From: Mactromeris polynyma
Taxonomy: Eukaryota; Mollusca; Bivalvia; Venerida; Mactridae
Direction of reading: 5' to 3'
Assembly: GCA_032209605.1 (NCBI GenBank)
Contig: JASFXZ010000075.1
Location: 620,001 to 684,000, forward strand
DNA: 64,000 bases
Shown in pieces: positions 1-14,400 of this stretch. Under the pieces are notes generated by a model. That model saw only the letters and a list, made by a program, of their open reading frames with translations. It was not told the DNA's origin and searched no databases. Numbering within the stretch: position 1 is the first letter of the stretch; the number at the start of each line of letters is the position of its first letter. The translations under genes and the position numbers were made by a program.

Positions 1-2335
1 ACATAGGACTACGCGGTATAGGACAACACGGTATGGGACTACACGGTATAGGACTACACGGTATAGAACTACACGACATTGGACTACACGGGATAGGACT
101 ACACAGACTAGCACTACACGACATCGGACAACACGGTATAGGACTACACGGTATAGCACTACACGACATCGGACAACACGGTATAGAACTACACGGTATT
201 GGACTACACGGGATAGGACTACACGGTATTGGACTACACGGGATAGGACTACACGACATTGGACTACACGGTATAGAACTACACGACATTGGACTACACG
301 GTATAGAACTACACGACATTGGACTACACGGTATAGAGCTACACGGGATTGGACTACACGGTATAGAACTACACGACATTGGACTACACGGTATAGGACT
401 ACACGGGATTGGACTACACGGTATAGAACTACACGACATTGGACTACACGGTATAGGACTACACGACATTGGACTACACGGTATAGAACTACACGACATT
501 GGACTACACGGTATAGAACTACACGACATTGGACTACACGGTATAGAACTACACGACATTGGACTACACGGTATAGAACTACACGACATTGGACTACACG
601 ACATCGGACTACACGACATCGGACTACACGGTATAGGACTACACGGTATAGAACTACACGGTATTGGACTACACGGGATAGGACTACACGACATTGGACT
701 ACACGTTATAGAACTACACGACATTGGACTACACGGTATATAACTACACGACATTGGACTACACGGTATAGAACTACACGGGATTGGACTACACGGTATA
801 GAACTACACGACATTGGACTACACGGTATAGGACTACACGGGATTGGACTACACGGTATAGAACTACACGACATTGGACTACACGGTATAGGACTACACG
901 ACATTGGACTACACGGTATAGAACTACACGACATTGGACTACACGGTATAGGACTAAACGGTATAAAACTACACGGTATAGGACTACACGGTATAGGACT
1001 ACACGGGATAGGACTACATGGTATAGGACTACACGGTATAGAACTACAAGACATTGGACAACACGGGATAGGACTACACAGTATAGCACTACACGACATC
1101 GGACTACACGGTATAGGACTACACGGTATAGGACTACACGGTATAGGACTACTTGGTATAGGACTACACGGTATAGGACTACACGGTATAGGACTACACG
1201 GTATAGGACTACACAAGATAGGACTTCACAGTGTAGGACTACACGACATGGCTCTAAACGACATAGGACTACACGACATAGCACTACACGACATAGGACT
1301 ACACGAAATAGGTCTACACGACATAGGACAACACCACATAGAGCCACACGACTTAGTACTACACGGAATAGAGGCATACGACATAGGTCTACACGGCATA
1401 GGACCACACGACATAGGACTACACGGCATAGGACTACACGACATAGGATTACACGACATAGGACTACACGGCATAGAACCACACGACATAGGACTACACG
1501 GCATATGACTACACATCATTGAGCCACACGACATAGGACTTCACGGCATTGAGCCATACGACATAGAACCACACGACATAGGACTACACGACATAGGTCT
1601 ACACGGCATAGAACCACACGACATAGGACTACACGGCATAGGACTACACATCATTGAGCCACACGACATAGGACTTCACGGCATTGAGCCATACGACATA
1701 GAACCACACGACATAGGACTACACGACATAGGTCTACACGGCATAGAACCACACGACATAGGACTACACGGCATAGGACTACGCATCATTGAGCCACACG
1801 ACATAGGACTTCACGGCATTGAGCCATACGACATAGAACCACACGACATAGGACTACACGGCATAGGACTACACATCATTGAGCCACACGACATAGGACT
1901 TCACGGCATTGAGCCATACGACATAGAACTACACGGCATAGAGCCACACGACATAGGATTACACGGCATTGAGCCGCATGACATAGAACTACACGGCATA
2001 GAGCCACACGACATAGGACTTCACGGCATTGAGCCGCATGACATAGAACTACACGGCATAGAGCCACACGACATAGGATTACACGGCATTGAGCCGCATG
2101 ACATATAAATACACGGCATAGAGCCACACGACATAGGACTTCACGGCATTGAGCCGCATGACATAGAAATACACGGCATAGAGCCACACGACATAGGACT
2201 TCACGGCATTGAGCCGCATGACATAGAACTACACGGCATTGAGCCGCATGACATAGGATTACACGGCATAGAGCCACACCACATAGGATTACACGGCATA
2301 GAGCCACTCGACATAGAGCTACACCACATAGGAGA
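1..2335. repeat. 15-bp satellite array, left edge
   Basis: Tandem array with unit ggactacacggtata and variants (gaactacacgacatt, ggactacacggcata). It continues past the left edge. Parts are organised as a 30-bp dimer (about 240-600). About 1510-1880 has longer periods (the phrase atcattgagccacacg recurs 135, 135 and about 90 bases apart). About 1920-2280 has an exact 60-bp period. Because 15 is a multiple of three, one plus frame reads as five-residue GLHGI/ELHDI repeats and one minus frame as CRVVL-type repeats. No initiation context, signal or domain makes these proteins. A satellite is the simplest reading. Confidence 0.95.
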
Positions 2336-2945
2336 TTCACTGCGATGTAATGGCATAGAGCCTTTGAACTGTCAGTAAAACATAAAACCTATACACTACA
2401 ATCGTACATACTCTCTCAATCATCATAGTTTTACAAACCAAGCTGATATAATCACCTTCTACTTAATACACTTAATGCGTTTTGTTTCCAAGAATGTTGT
2501 TCTCACCGAGGTCAATTTCACGGAAATTTTTCAGATCCGGGTTAATTTATTTTCTGTGAAACTATTGCTATTCTCGGAACCTTGTCTTTTGTTTCGCTTA
2601 CGTTAAGACTATGTTGTATAAGGTACTTAAATCGGGTTTATATAAGTGTCATAACCAGAGTGTAATATCGCTCTTGTCCCCATATATAAAACATAACATG
2701 CCAATTAACACCTGTAGATATTATTTTCAAGCGTAAAATATCATTCAATATGAAAATGACCAAACTCATTTTTTTTTAATTTAATACATTTGCATTCAGC
2801 TTTTAAATCGAAAATGGTTTTCTTATAGAACATATTCGAATACAGATTCTGCATTCGAATATTTGTTTGTACGTTCGAATATCCAAATATTCGTTGACTT
2901 CCCTACTTCGTATCTGTCATTTCTATAAAACTCAACGCGAAGTAA

Positions 2946-2962
2946 CATCGGGTTATACACTG
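2946..2962. repeat. Terminal-repeat end shared with foldback element
   Basis: The 17 bases catcgggttatacactg are also found at the right end of the foldback element at 58628-59535. This marks another, truncated or diverged, member of that family. The other end was not found. Confidence 0.4.
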
Positions 2963-3639
2963 TGTTTATCCTACATTATTTTAGAGGATCAATCATCGAA
3001 ATTGGTTTCTCAAAATCGTATAATATTACCTTCAGTTTAAAGACAGATGATAATAAAACAATAATAACACTAATCAATTACACTAGTGTTAGATGCTTAG
3101 ATCATGTATATAATTATACTTTTCAATCCAACATAAAACATTGTATAAGGTAATGCTTAAATAAAACGGTACCATGAACTGTTTATATTTTGTGAAGAAA
3201 ACACCATGATCTACTTAACCCTAGTCCCGCATACATGTCTCTGTACTCCGACTTTTACACGCGTCGTTCGTAAGTGACGTCCGTGGCTGGACTAACTTAA
3301 CCCATACATAAGCACCTAACCTGAACTCCCAATATATAGCCGTGACGTCAACGCAATGGTACGAATTCCTTTGAGGAATTTCATTTGACCAGCCATTGTT
3401 AACTATGTGTGTCCGTAAAGGGCCATGAGTATTTAAATAAAAGTTCAAAGTTCAAAGCAACCATGACGAAAGGGATAGCTTGTAAAGTTATATGGTTCAG
3501 CATTGCACTCGGCCTACTAAAAAGAAAAGAGCCATGTAACGTTTTGACTTTTGATCATACATATTGAGTCTAATGAAACCTTTCACTTCTTAAGTTGATA
3601 CCGACTCATACAAAACATATATATAAAATTATTGTTGTT

Positions 3640-3740
3640 ATTATTATGATAGATAGATACACTTTATTTCATAATCCAATAAGCCTAGCGGCCCATGAGG
3701 ACAACCTTTTTACAAATACACGTATGTACAGGATTATTCA
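3640..3740 (-). mobile_element. Retroelement 3' tail fragment with GATA repeats
   Basis: A gatagatagata microsatellite is followed by a tttatttcataa stretch and a 'ggcccatgagg' phrase. About 5805-5910 has the same layout: a taag microsatellite, then tttatt, then a ggcccattgg phrase. This looks like minus-strand 3' ends of a retroposon family with microsatellite tails. No coding part is attached. The assignment rests on the resemblance of the two sites only. Confidence 0.4.
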
Positions 3741-3938
3741 AACATATACCGTTGCGGTGAAGAAACAAGTAATTTACATTAAAAAACATGTGTGTTGACA
3801 AAAATGTCATAATTCTGTATAACAATATATATATGTTATAATGATTATGCCAATAATTATTATTTTGACAATAATTTAACATTAAAGACTACTTGATGAA
3901 CTTATACACTGGATATGTTCATGTACACATGTATCATA

Positions 3939-4039
3939 CAGGGTGTCCCATTATTTTGATGTATAAATCATGAGTATATGTTATCAAATTATAAAATGAC
4001 AGACATTTGAAATGGTAACATATATTATGGGACACCCTG
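3939..4039. mobile_element. Mariner-like MITE (about 101 bp)
   Basis: Perfect terminal inverted repeats cagggtgtccca ... tgggacaccctg are flanked by TA on both sides (3937-3938 and 4040-4041), the target duplication expected for Tc1/mariner elements. The inside is AT-rich and has no coding capacity, so this is a non-autonomous copy. Confidence 0.85.
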
Positions 4040-5340
4040 TACTACACACACATAGATTGATTCCAACAAATGTGCAGCATTGACGACAATTGTTACAGAA
4101 ACATCAACTGTTTACAAAAGTTGCAATAATACAAAAAAACACAACAACAACAACAACAATGCATGCCTGGTGGTAATTAAACTAAGAGTATATACTCCTT
4201 GCTTTGAATTTCGATAAGACAGGTTTTGAATTCAAATACAGTTTAGGATATGCCAAAAAACTACAACCTGGAATTCCCATATAAATTTAACGAGTTCACA
4301 CTTCATGAGTTCTACTTTTCTGTATATTAGTTAAGTCGTTAATTATAAACTGTGACAAAACTGCTCCCATTTAGAAACGACACAATCTCTATACCCACTG
4401 TGGTTTATATTAAGATGCTAACGCAATATATACCCGGTATGCTGTGATAAATATTATTTTCATGATTCAGAAATTGCTGGCATGATAATATGCAATACAA
4501 TCATCCAATAACATTTCGCATCAGTCTAATTAGGATTGGGCCTTACCTGCACTGACGTATTAACGCGGGGTGGGGGTTGTCCAACAAGTAAGACCACATA
4601 AGGGGCTTTGTTCACATTAGTCAAAAGTGATGGGGTATGGTCCGGAAGGGGTCTTGTCGGACTCCTATTGTGTAGGCATTATACTTTGTATTTTCAACAT
4701 TACTGTAAAATTTATTTAACTTTCACAATAACTGTAATGATGTTAGGATTGTTATTGTACATAGTGCGGTTTTATTAACCGCAAACGTATGAACATATTA
4801 CCTGGATCAGTACATTTCAAAATAGGTGAATTGACATGTTCGTGTTTTTCCGTAAGATTGACGGAGAAAAAGCGGCATCTCTGTTGTGATAGAAAAGTAA
4901 TCCAAACACAGTTATAGCTTTATACATGAGAGCATTTCTTTACCTAAATTATCATGGATCGGTCCTGAACGTTCATACATCTTCGCGCTCAATCTAACAG
5001 CGGTATATCTTGAAATGAAAATATGCCGAACATTTCATTAATCATTAACTGCAGTGTTGCCTAAAGTCCTTAAACTGGTGTTTACATTGTTCTGAATCAT
5101 TTCGCTTCGGGTCAAGTGCGTAGCATACGTATAACTATACAACTTGTTATGTTTTGTACACATTTCTCTTAATCCCTCTCAATGAAATGTATTTCCATCC
5201 GCTGCTGAGTAACGAGGCAAAGTATAACAGTATCCGGTTTGTGTTTATTAAGAACGTATCAATCGTTCATTGAGCAACCACAGCTTATAGCGTCAGAGTA
5301 TTTCATGGTGTGCATACGTTATGTTGTATATGTGTACAAT

Positions 5341-5407
5341 ATGGCGTTAAATACAAATATTTGGGTAGTGTTACTGATATTTGGACTAAAGAGTGACCTC
5401 GTGCATG
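5341..5407 (+). CDS. Gene A exon 1: signal peptide
   Basis: The ATG at 5341 has A at -3 and G at +4. It starts MALNTNIWVVLLIFGLKSDL, a short polar start and a hydrophobic core, then a GT donor (gtgagt) after 22 codons plus one base. The phase-1 exit matches exon 2. A longer open frame begins upstream at 5239, but this ATG gives a clean signal peptide. Confidence 0.75.
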
Positions 5408-8400
5408 GTGAGTTACTATATTCATTGTTGTTTCTATCACTTACTATTTCTTTTTATACAGATTTTTAGAATGTCCATACAGAACAAGTATCGTCCCCAT
5501 TTGATGTAATTCAATGTTGCTTCGTGTTCATATAATGGGTTTTTGTAGAGATTCAGTATGTGTTTTCATTACAAAAACATTAGTATAATAGTGGACATGT
5601 AACATTGTTATTTTACCAGCATTTATTTAAGTTCATTTGTTCATTATTCCAAGTAATTAAAAATCAGATCATGTCATTGTGCGACAGAGTGGTTACAGTA
5701 CTGAGCCGTACTCCTGATCCGGAGGTTGTAAGCTCAGATCTCGTCACGTGCGAGATTCTCTCACGGTCTTCACAATCCCCGAACTACACACTAGTAAGTA
5801 AGTAAGTAAGTAAATTGTTTATTATAATGACATGTGTACAACGTGTTTACATATACACATATTATTGTATAACAATAGACACCCGGCCCATTGGACTTAT
5901 ATGTCACCTAAAATATGCATCGTAAACATAGAGTATAAATAATTATGTAAATTAAAAGCGAAACATGAATATGAGATAACAAAATGATAATGGAATCAAA
6001 ATGTGATAAACAGATACACAGCTTAAGTATTTTACATACAATAGAATAGAATATCATTTTATTTCATCAAATATAGAGTCTAAACAAATTATTTGTCATC
6101 AATTAATTGTTGTCGTAAGAGGTATGCTTTTGTTAAAAATTGTATCACTTTATTTTGGCAATTATTAATGAGAAAAACAAGTTTATCACTGGCATTCATA
6201 TCAATATATTCATTTGTAGATATTATATCATAGACTGTTAGTGTCCTTAGATTATTATATAGAGGACAGACAGTTAAAACATGTGACTCGTCTTCGACAA
6301 AAGCCGTTCGGCACATGTTACAGAGTTTTGTTGTGGCACTTCCACAATATATCGACCAGTCTCTATACGCAGCGGTAGAACACTGCATCTGAATTGAGAA
6401 TATATTGCACGCTCGTTTCTGTTCAAGTTTAACAGTAAATATTGTTCACAAGAAAACTCAGTTATAAATGTTTCAGTGTAAGTTCTCAATTTTGGCACCT
6501 TCTGGAATTCAGTTTTCCACATATTGGAATAATATTCAATTATTTTTTTTTTAACCCAGTCCATGTTCAGCGTGCTTTTGTTGGTAAAGTGGTTGAATAA
6601 GTCTAATTTTGTCATAATGGACTTAACATCAGAACACCAGTTTTGAGTTATATTGGCGTTTCTATAATCATTATTAAACATTTGTTTGGTAATTCAGTTA
6701 TCATTTAGTTTCACAAGTCTATTCCAATATCGAAGTATACACAGCCATCTTCTATAAGTACAAGGTAACCATCCGGTTTTACCGATAAGTGCTAGTTTTG
6801 GGGTAAATATATGAACCCCTAAGAAATAGAGAAGTGCCACTATCAGCTGTATCAAAGTGTTTGAAGCCCCACACAGAAGCACTTTAATCTAGTACTGGGA
6901 CGATACATGAGTTGTATAACTATTGAAACGTCTTAAATCCACAGTTTTTGAGGTGATGTATCTTAGAGATAACATTTTCCAATGTTCTTCCGGCACCTTT
7001 TGAGAGAGCCTTACAGTTATGTCTGAAGTCATGTTGTTCATGCAGTATAACTCCAAGGTACTTGTACTGGTCCACTGTCTCCAAGTAGTTATCTCCAATA
7101 TGGAACTAGTAGTGGATGTTCCACCATAGATGTACAAAGAGCGAAAACAATATACACATGTATTATCTAAGTTATTAATTTATCTTCGACACGGGCATTT
7201 TCACTTCTTCTAAAGTCATGGTTGCTGTGCAGTTGAATTTATTTACAAAAGTAGTAAATGCGAGGTCACGATGAATTAATTTAGCAAGTAGTATAAATGT
7301 AACGTATTTGTTTTGTTTATATCGAATAATATTTCGCATTTGTTGGTAGCTGACGAGGAGTTTTTACTAGGAATCATTCGAGTGGAACTCAATGATGGAT
7401 TATATGCACAGAAGGAAATTAAAACTGATGCGCGTTATATTGACGTTTAACTTCAATCATGCTATGTTAAACAAAATGAATAAGAAAGTCCAGAAAGATA
7501 TGTCACATACAAAGTTCTTATCTGTACGTGTGTAATGATAGGTCTGTGACAGTTACTATGCATACCTATTCCGAGTTCCATAACTGACTAACATGTACGT
7601 TTAGGCATACATTAAGTCAATGCATATATTACAACTGTCAGTTTGTAGATAGAAATATATCGCATAGAATTTATCAAAATTATTTCATACAAGCTGACAT
7701 TAAGTATCCCTGTCCTATTAGTTACACACGCTCTACGCATGTGTAGCTCGTCAAAACAGTCTATAATGCGTGATAAGAAATCACTTTTCTTATTACAATC
7801 TATTGTTTAAGAAACAAAACACATTGAGCGTGAAGGAAGGATTTATGAGTACACAGCTCTCGATTGTCGCTAAACGAAATTTCAATTGTAAAGATGTCGA
7901 GCACGGACTATGTCTAATAACGATGTTGAGTAGTCCGCTCTTGTCGGTAAAATACGTCCATCCACTTAATGTTTTCCCATGTGTTATACATAAAAAAGAT
8001 AACGTTTTTATGTACAATTTCCTTTACCACTTATTATTGGGTTTATATGACTTGAAACTTGACTCACGATATGGATCTAAACGAGTGTCCCATGTAACAA
8101 AAACACAAGTTGTTCAATGCTAACATGTTGATCATTTCATTCCGCTACGTATAAATCCACGGAATAAGCTTTGCTTGTTTTGTAACTCGAGCGATCGAAA
8201 ATTCGATTAGTACATCCAGATGTTGAAGAATACAATTTTGGATTTGAAATAATTTGAGAATAAAAGGTTAAACTATTTACGGTTTCCGAAAAAGTACAAA
8301 TCATTTGCTATATAGTGAACAGTAGTCGCAATGCATTAATGATTACATACTTAAAACAAATAAGCATGTAGACAAGTATACTTTACAAAATTCTCAACAC

Positions 8401-11400
8401 TGTAATTAAGCACACGGCAGCTTGTTATATATACATGCAATGTTAAAAATTAATGTGCGGTACTAATACATGAAACCATGTACCTTTGTATTTTGGATAA
8501 TCAAACGGAGTTGTTGTTGAAAAATCAAAGCCTGTCTTTTTAAAATCAGAGTTACATAAAATTACACTCCACTCATACTCCACTCACATTTCGTGTGTAG
8601 CTGGAGTGACGGTCAAGTTAGGAACGGTCAAGTGAAGATTTGATATTCACAAACCTTACTCACAGTCGATTCACTGGAGTACTAGTAGTTATAGGTCATT
8701 CCAGACGGTATACTGATAGAAATAATTGCTACATCACGCATAATCCAACAAGTAGTTTCTTTGTAAAATAATGTACAGACGATATCAAACCACAGTGTAA
8801 ACCACAGGCGATAAATTGGCCAACATGTTAAATACATAATTATTATCCCACACTTTTTCGGCGCACCCGTACTAACATGGTTTTGCTATTTGCACATCAG
8901 TGTTGTGTATATCAATCAAATCTTACGTAAACCACCAAGGCAATTTCTTGTCAACCGAAAAACGTTCGCAACATTGACGCGGATTGGTTGACCATACGAT
9001 AAAGGTTAATGTTAAATTACCGAAATCCGGTGAATTACTGTACAATTACCGAAATCAACTTTCTGAAAGTAGATCTATATAGTATATTTCAAGATTTATC
9101 TATTGAGTAATGTTGTTATTCAACCCTTCAGGAAAATGCCCGGCGTTGAATTAAGAAGATTCTAGGGTGTATGTATGTACCAGTCACGAATGTTTGCATT
9201 GTTTCAATCACATAATCGGCATGTAACACGTTTATTGATTCAGGACTGACGCAATAATTACTGATGAACTATATTGAAACAGGCTATATTTTATATGACT
9301 AATCTCACTACGGAGTCATCTCCCCTTACATGTATCGGAGTTACTATAGGACTCAGTCACACCGCGCATGCGACCAGGTTACGTACGACCTAGCTGCGAT
9401 CGAAACAATTTGGAATCGAGGGTAAAGCGTAGGTAGAGCGCATGACTGGTCGCAGAGGTCGTGGTTGATCGCCAGAGCAAAATCAGTCGCAGCAAGGTGG
9501 ATGGTCATGTTCAAAACTTCTGACCTGCGATTCCAAATCGTAAGAGGTCGCAGACATGTCTTACATGGTCGTACCACCAGTCGCGCATGGACGCACCACC
9601 AGTAATACCGATAATTCAATGTCAAATAAGAAAACGTCGAACTTTTCGCAAATACGGCGTACATATAACCAGTTTTCTCGGTAAATATGGCACTCACTCG
9701 CACACAAACGGTATGCATAAATTACTTGTTCTTTGCTTAAACGATACCTATAAGTGATAACGCTTAAAATCAACAATAAACGAAACAAAAATAACAAAAT
9801 TAATACTTACCCATCGTAAATATCGCACCATGCACGTAGCACCGCCATCAATCAACAGCGCTGCCATCGAAACAGATGGTTGTAGGGGGTGAATATAGTC
9901 ACTTCGTTTTCATATTGCCTTAGGGGCAAATATTGCTTACTGTCGGAATATGGCGACGTCACATGTGACGCTTTCTTGAAATGACGTCACTTAAAGAATA
10001 GGTTGGAAATCGTACAGCGGCGCTAATATCAACGTATCATATACTTGCACTACTATTTATGGTAGAGAGCCAAATGATTATAGATGAAAAATCCAATGAC
10101 TCATTCCACTTATAAATCCAAGGATATGAAACTAGATATCAGTTTCCATGCTCAAATAGCATGTCCATTCTTGTATGTATTCTGTTGAATTTATATTTTC
10201 TGTTTTAGTAAATTGTCTCATAAGTTTAAGACATACAAGTGCAAGGTTATGATAAATGATACAGTCTTATCACAACTGACATGGGAACATCTGAGCATGC
10301 ACTTTAGATTTGAACTTCAATTCTAATATTTGACTATTATTTTATAAACATTGCCTTTTTTAATAGCTAGACTCGTCAAATACCACGGGTCATATAGAAA
10401 TGATTCAGTCAGTACACGTGTACTCCATTCTGTCTGACAGTTTAAAACCTTTATTTGTTGTGATTTATGTGATTCAGGGGTGAACACTACCTGCGCTTTT
10501 CCTGATGTACCACAGAATTCCGAACTAACACAGCGTGTGGACAGAGACCATGTGTATCAAGAGGGGGATGTTGTTAAATACCAATGTAAAGATGGATTCT
10601 CTATCAACGGTAACATAGACAGAAGATGTACAAAAGGTCAATGGACGAATGTAGGCTTCACCTGTGACAGTAAGAACATATTATGTACCTGGAACATGAG
10701 CCGAACTGAATATTATATTGTCTTTTTACTGATAAACCAAACAATTTTCAATTATTGGTCTTTTAATACGTATGGTGTTAGCAGGGCTCTTGTTCAGATA
10801 CACCTAGTACGGACTGTTCTCTTTTCAATTTCCGGTTCCTACGCTACGCACGTGTGCATGTATTTCTATTCATTTCACTTCCTGTTTACCACGGTCAATA
10901 AAAATCAAACAGATTTGAACTGCTCAAAGCCATCCCACGACTTACTGAAAACAAAAGGTATTTAGCGCTAAGTGTGTGCTTCATGGTGTTGCTATGATAC
11001 ATGACGTAGCATGTGGCACGTGCGACGTCTTTTTTTCGATGCATGTTAAACAATCCATATTTCCTATTAACTTGTTATATAACTACTGGATACGTCAATA
11101 CTCATTCGAGACCCTGGATCACCGACGCGTTATGACGCCATTACCGTTTCACTCATTCCATTACAGGGTACATTCGTACATGTGTTAGAAATACGGCTAG
11201 CACATCAATTTATTCAAGGATTTTCAATTACTAGAAAAACAATGAAATATCATTTGGGTTTCGTTGTCTTTTTTGTGAAATTTAAAGCCTTACCCTCGAA
11301 CTGGAGGGGGGTGGGGGTGAAATTTCACTTCATCAGATATTTCAATGACATTGCGGCCGATGTATCCAATCGAAACTCACACAATGCATAAAATACATAA

Positions 11401-14400
11401 TTACATATTATCATGAATTCCACATCATCAACTGCTTTAATAGTTTTGGTGTCACAGCGTGTGCAGCTATGGATTACGTGGTGTACTTTAATGATTATAC
11501 ATGTTTTGTAGACTGTACACTATCTGAATCACCTGAGAGCAGTAAGTACACATATACCGATGACGAAGGCAACGCAATTGTACCACCATATAGCGTAAGT
11601 ACACATTATGTAATTACAATATTTATTAGACCTGGGAAACTTATATAGAGCTCTATATATTAGTAATTACAATGATATCCGTGAACACAGAATTGTCTTT
11701 TTTTAAGAAACGCACATTTATTTTCGACTTATCTATTTTACATCTTTTTTGAAACAGGTCATTGCAATTTATAATAATCACGTATGTTGATGGTTCTTGG
11801 CTGTCTAAATGTACTTAAATAATCTAATTCATGGAAAGTCACGACAGATGAAGTGTATCTTCTAAGGTCACTAATGTTTCGTGGGCTGTTATTTCCCTGG
11901 GGTCTATGTGGGGAGGCATTGTCTTGTGTATGTGGCATTCCCTGTACCAACTTAAACTATTTCATTCATGGCGAGACTTCCCGGATGTTGAGTCCGGCGA
12001 GCTATAGTTTATGCATAATTATATTCATATAATTGTATATGAAAGAAATATTGACGTTTAGGCATTTCATTCTAATTAAAGACACATGATTAGCTCTTCT
12101 GATCGCTTTTGCGTAATATACCAAGTGATCAATGTATCCTTATTACTTTAACTATTATTTCATTCAGGTGATGGACGGCAGACACGTAACAGTAGAGTGC
12201 AAATATGATTCATATATATATATATATGACTATTATGGCGTGACACTAACTGAAAACATCACCTGTGTGAACGGAATCTTAGATTCTGTGTCGATGGCTT
12301 GTCCAGACAACCCAGAACCAGCAGGTGAGGCGTCTATACAAATGTTTTATACACAGTAAAACCTCAACTAAAGTCAACATCAATAATGAGACCACCTCGA
12401 AATTAAGAACACAATTTTCAAGTCCATTTTCACTGTTTTGCTCATTATTCAACCTCAATATTTAGACAAACTCAATAAGAATACCATTGTTCAAGGGTCT
12501 TATTATTAATGCAGTATTGAAATATTCATATCAAGTGTAGTACATGTATAATAATATTGAAATACAGTCGGACCTCGTTCATTTGAATTCATCGGGTCCG
12601 ATCATTTATTTCGAATAATACATAGTTTCGAATAGCCCATTTCAATTCAACGTACTTCGGGACGTGATGTTTATTTCGGATTATACCAAGTATTTGGATA
12701 GAAGAATATCGAATAAACGAGCTCCGACTGTAATTGACGCTGTATTTGTTATAGTAATTGCCAATCAGCAGGTTGTAATGTTAATTTCAGTGCGTGTATT
12801 ATGTTATTTTTTGATCGATTGAGGAAATGCATTTATATGTTAATATTTTTTACTGTTTGGTTAACATTTGGTTAAAATAAACTTTTTATGGATGTGAAAT
12901 ATTTTATTTATGGCAAGAAACCAATATAATATTATAATTATATAATTAAAACCTATTAAACGAAATAAGACAGGATATAGATGTGTGTCACTTATTAATC
13001 TATTAATAGTATAATACGTTTTATATACTTACTTTCTATATAAACAGCCGAAGTCCAAACCTCGTCACATGATTAAGCCATACAACGTGTAAATAGGAAA
13101 ATCTAAATTGAAATCAAAGAACATTTAACAATTGTAATGCAGGTACGATGGAAACATTGTACGAATTTCTTTTTATTTATCCCAAATACGTCGATTTCAG
13201 AAACATGTTTTTTTCGTGGTCCAGTTTCTAAAAATCGTATGCTTGAAATAATTGCACCATCAATAAGTGTCGTGTCGTGTCATGCAGTATCGTATCGTAG
13301 TAAATCCCATAACATCGTATCGCACCGTATAGCCTCGTATTGTATTGCATCGTATCGTATCGTACCGAATCATACCGTATTGTATCGTAAAATATTGTCA
13401 TAAGTCTCAAGTTCTTGATTACAATTAATGTAGGTCATACAATGATCAAAATTATAGTGCCCTGCCTTTTAGTTATGCAAAGACGTAATGTTTGTACATG
13501 TAAGTTGTGCTATATTAGGTTGTAAATAATGTGCACTTACTTGTTTACATACGTTTAATTCAATTTTAAGTGAACATGTAAGGCATTTTGAAATGATAAA
13601 TAATATTTATAGATCTTATTTAAACACAAATATAGTTTGAAACCATGTAAAGGATAAATATACTCTTTTCAGAATAACTACTGATAATATGAGTATCAAT
13701 AATGTCATACCATTTGTATCCTCCAAGAAGTGAAAATATTAAAAAAATATTGCATCTATCAAAATCAATAAAAAGGCGACCAATCCATTGATCGCGCAAA
13801 TTTTTGTGTTCACAGTAGCACAAAATCGCACGATGTTTGTCTTCTAGCAGTCGCCATTATTTACATAGAATAATTTATAACGGACTATAATACTGATTAT
13901 GGGGTAGGCTCGTTTAAAAAGGAGACTTACATTTCGTGTGATAGAAATAGCATGAACTAACGTTTCAGTCAAGTTGGAAAGAAAGAATACTCGTTTTAAG
14001 GCATATTAATATGCATGCTACAATTCACTGTACCAGTCAAATTACTGACCCTTAATTATTTTTAGTACAAGGTAGTTATGACTCGGAAGTGGGATTTTGG
14101 ATACTTACAGTCGTTAAAACCATCAACGTTTTTGTTTTAGCTCCACTAGGCAAAGGCCAGAGACCTTAATATCATGACGAATTGTCAGTCGTGGTGTGTG
14201 TGTATGTGCGTGCGTATGTCCGTCCGAGCGTATGTGCGTCCGTCCGTCTGTCTCTAAATCTTCAATCAAACGAAATCTCCTCTTAAATCACTTAGTCAAA
14301 TTTCACTAAACTTCACAGGAACGTGCATTGGGTGGTCCTCTTTCAAAATTATTCAAATGGTTACGGTATGTTGCATGAATAGGTCACAGTAGCTTAAATA

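Larger units (their letters stand above)
2341..5340. other. Intergenic DNA upstream of gene A
   Basis: No gene is recognised here. Open frames are short and unlike known proteins. It holds a short end of a terminal-inverted-repeat element (2946-2962), a GATA-tailed retroelement-like 3' fragment (about 3640-3740) and a mariner-like MITE (3939-4039). The promoter and 5' UTR of gene A must lie in the last part, but I see no unambiguous TATA box or initiator. Confidence 0.6.
5408..10477 (+). other. Gene A intron 1 (5.1 kb)
   Basis: Non-coding for gene A. It contains a SINE-like tRNA-derived segment with a taag tail (5675-5815), a dead LINE on the minus strand (6080-7140), an inverted copy of an interspersed repeat (8865-9350) and a GC-richer element starting cagtcacaccgcgcatgcg near 9354. 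An open frame at 7770-8123 matches nothing I recognise and is probably chance. Confidence 0.65.

Noticed and set aside
1..2335. CRISPR-like regular array
   Set aside because: Contiguous tandem repeats with no unique spacers, in an animal genome.
33..2340. Pentapeptide-repeat open frames on both strands
   Set aside because: Direct consequence of a 15-bp stop-free satellite. Both strands are open in the same place.
7770..8123. 117-codon open frame in gene A intron 1
   Set aside because: No recognisable domain, an overlapping frame on the other strand and intronic position. Probably chance.
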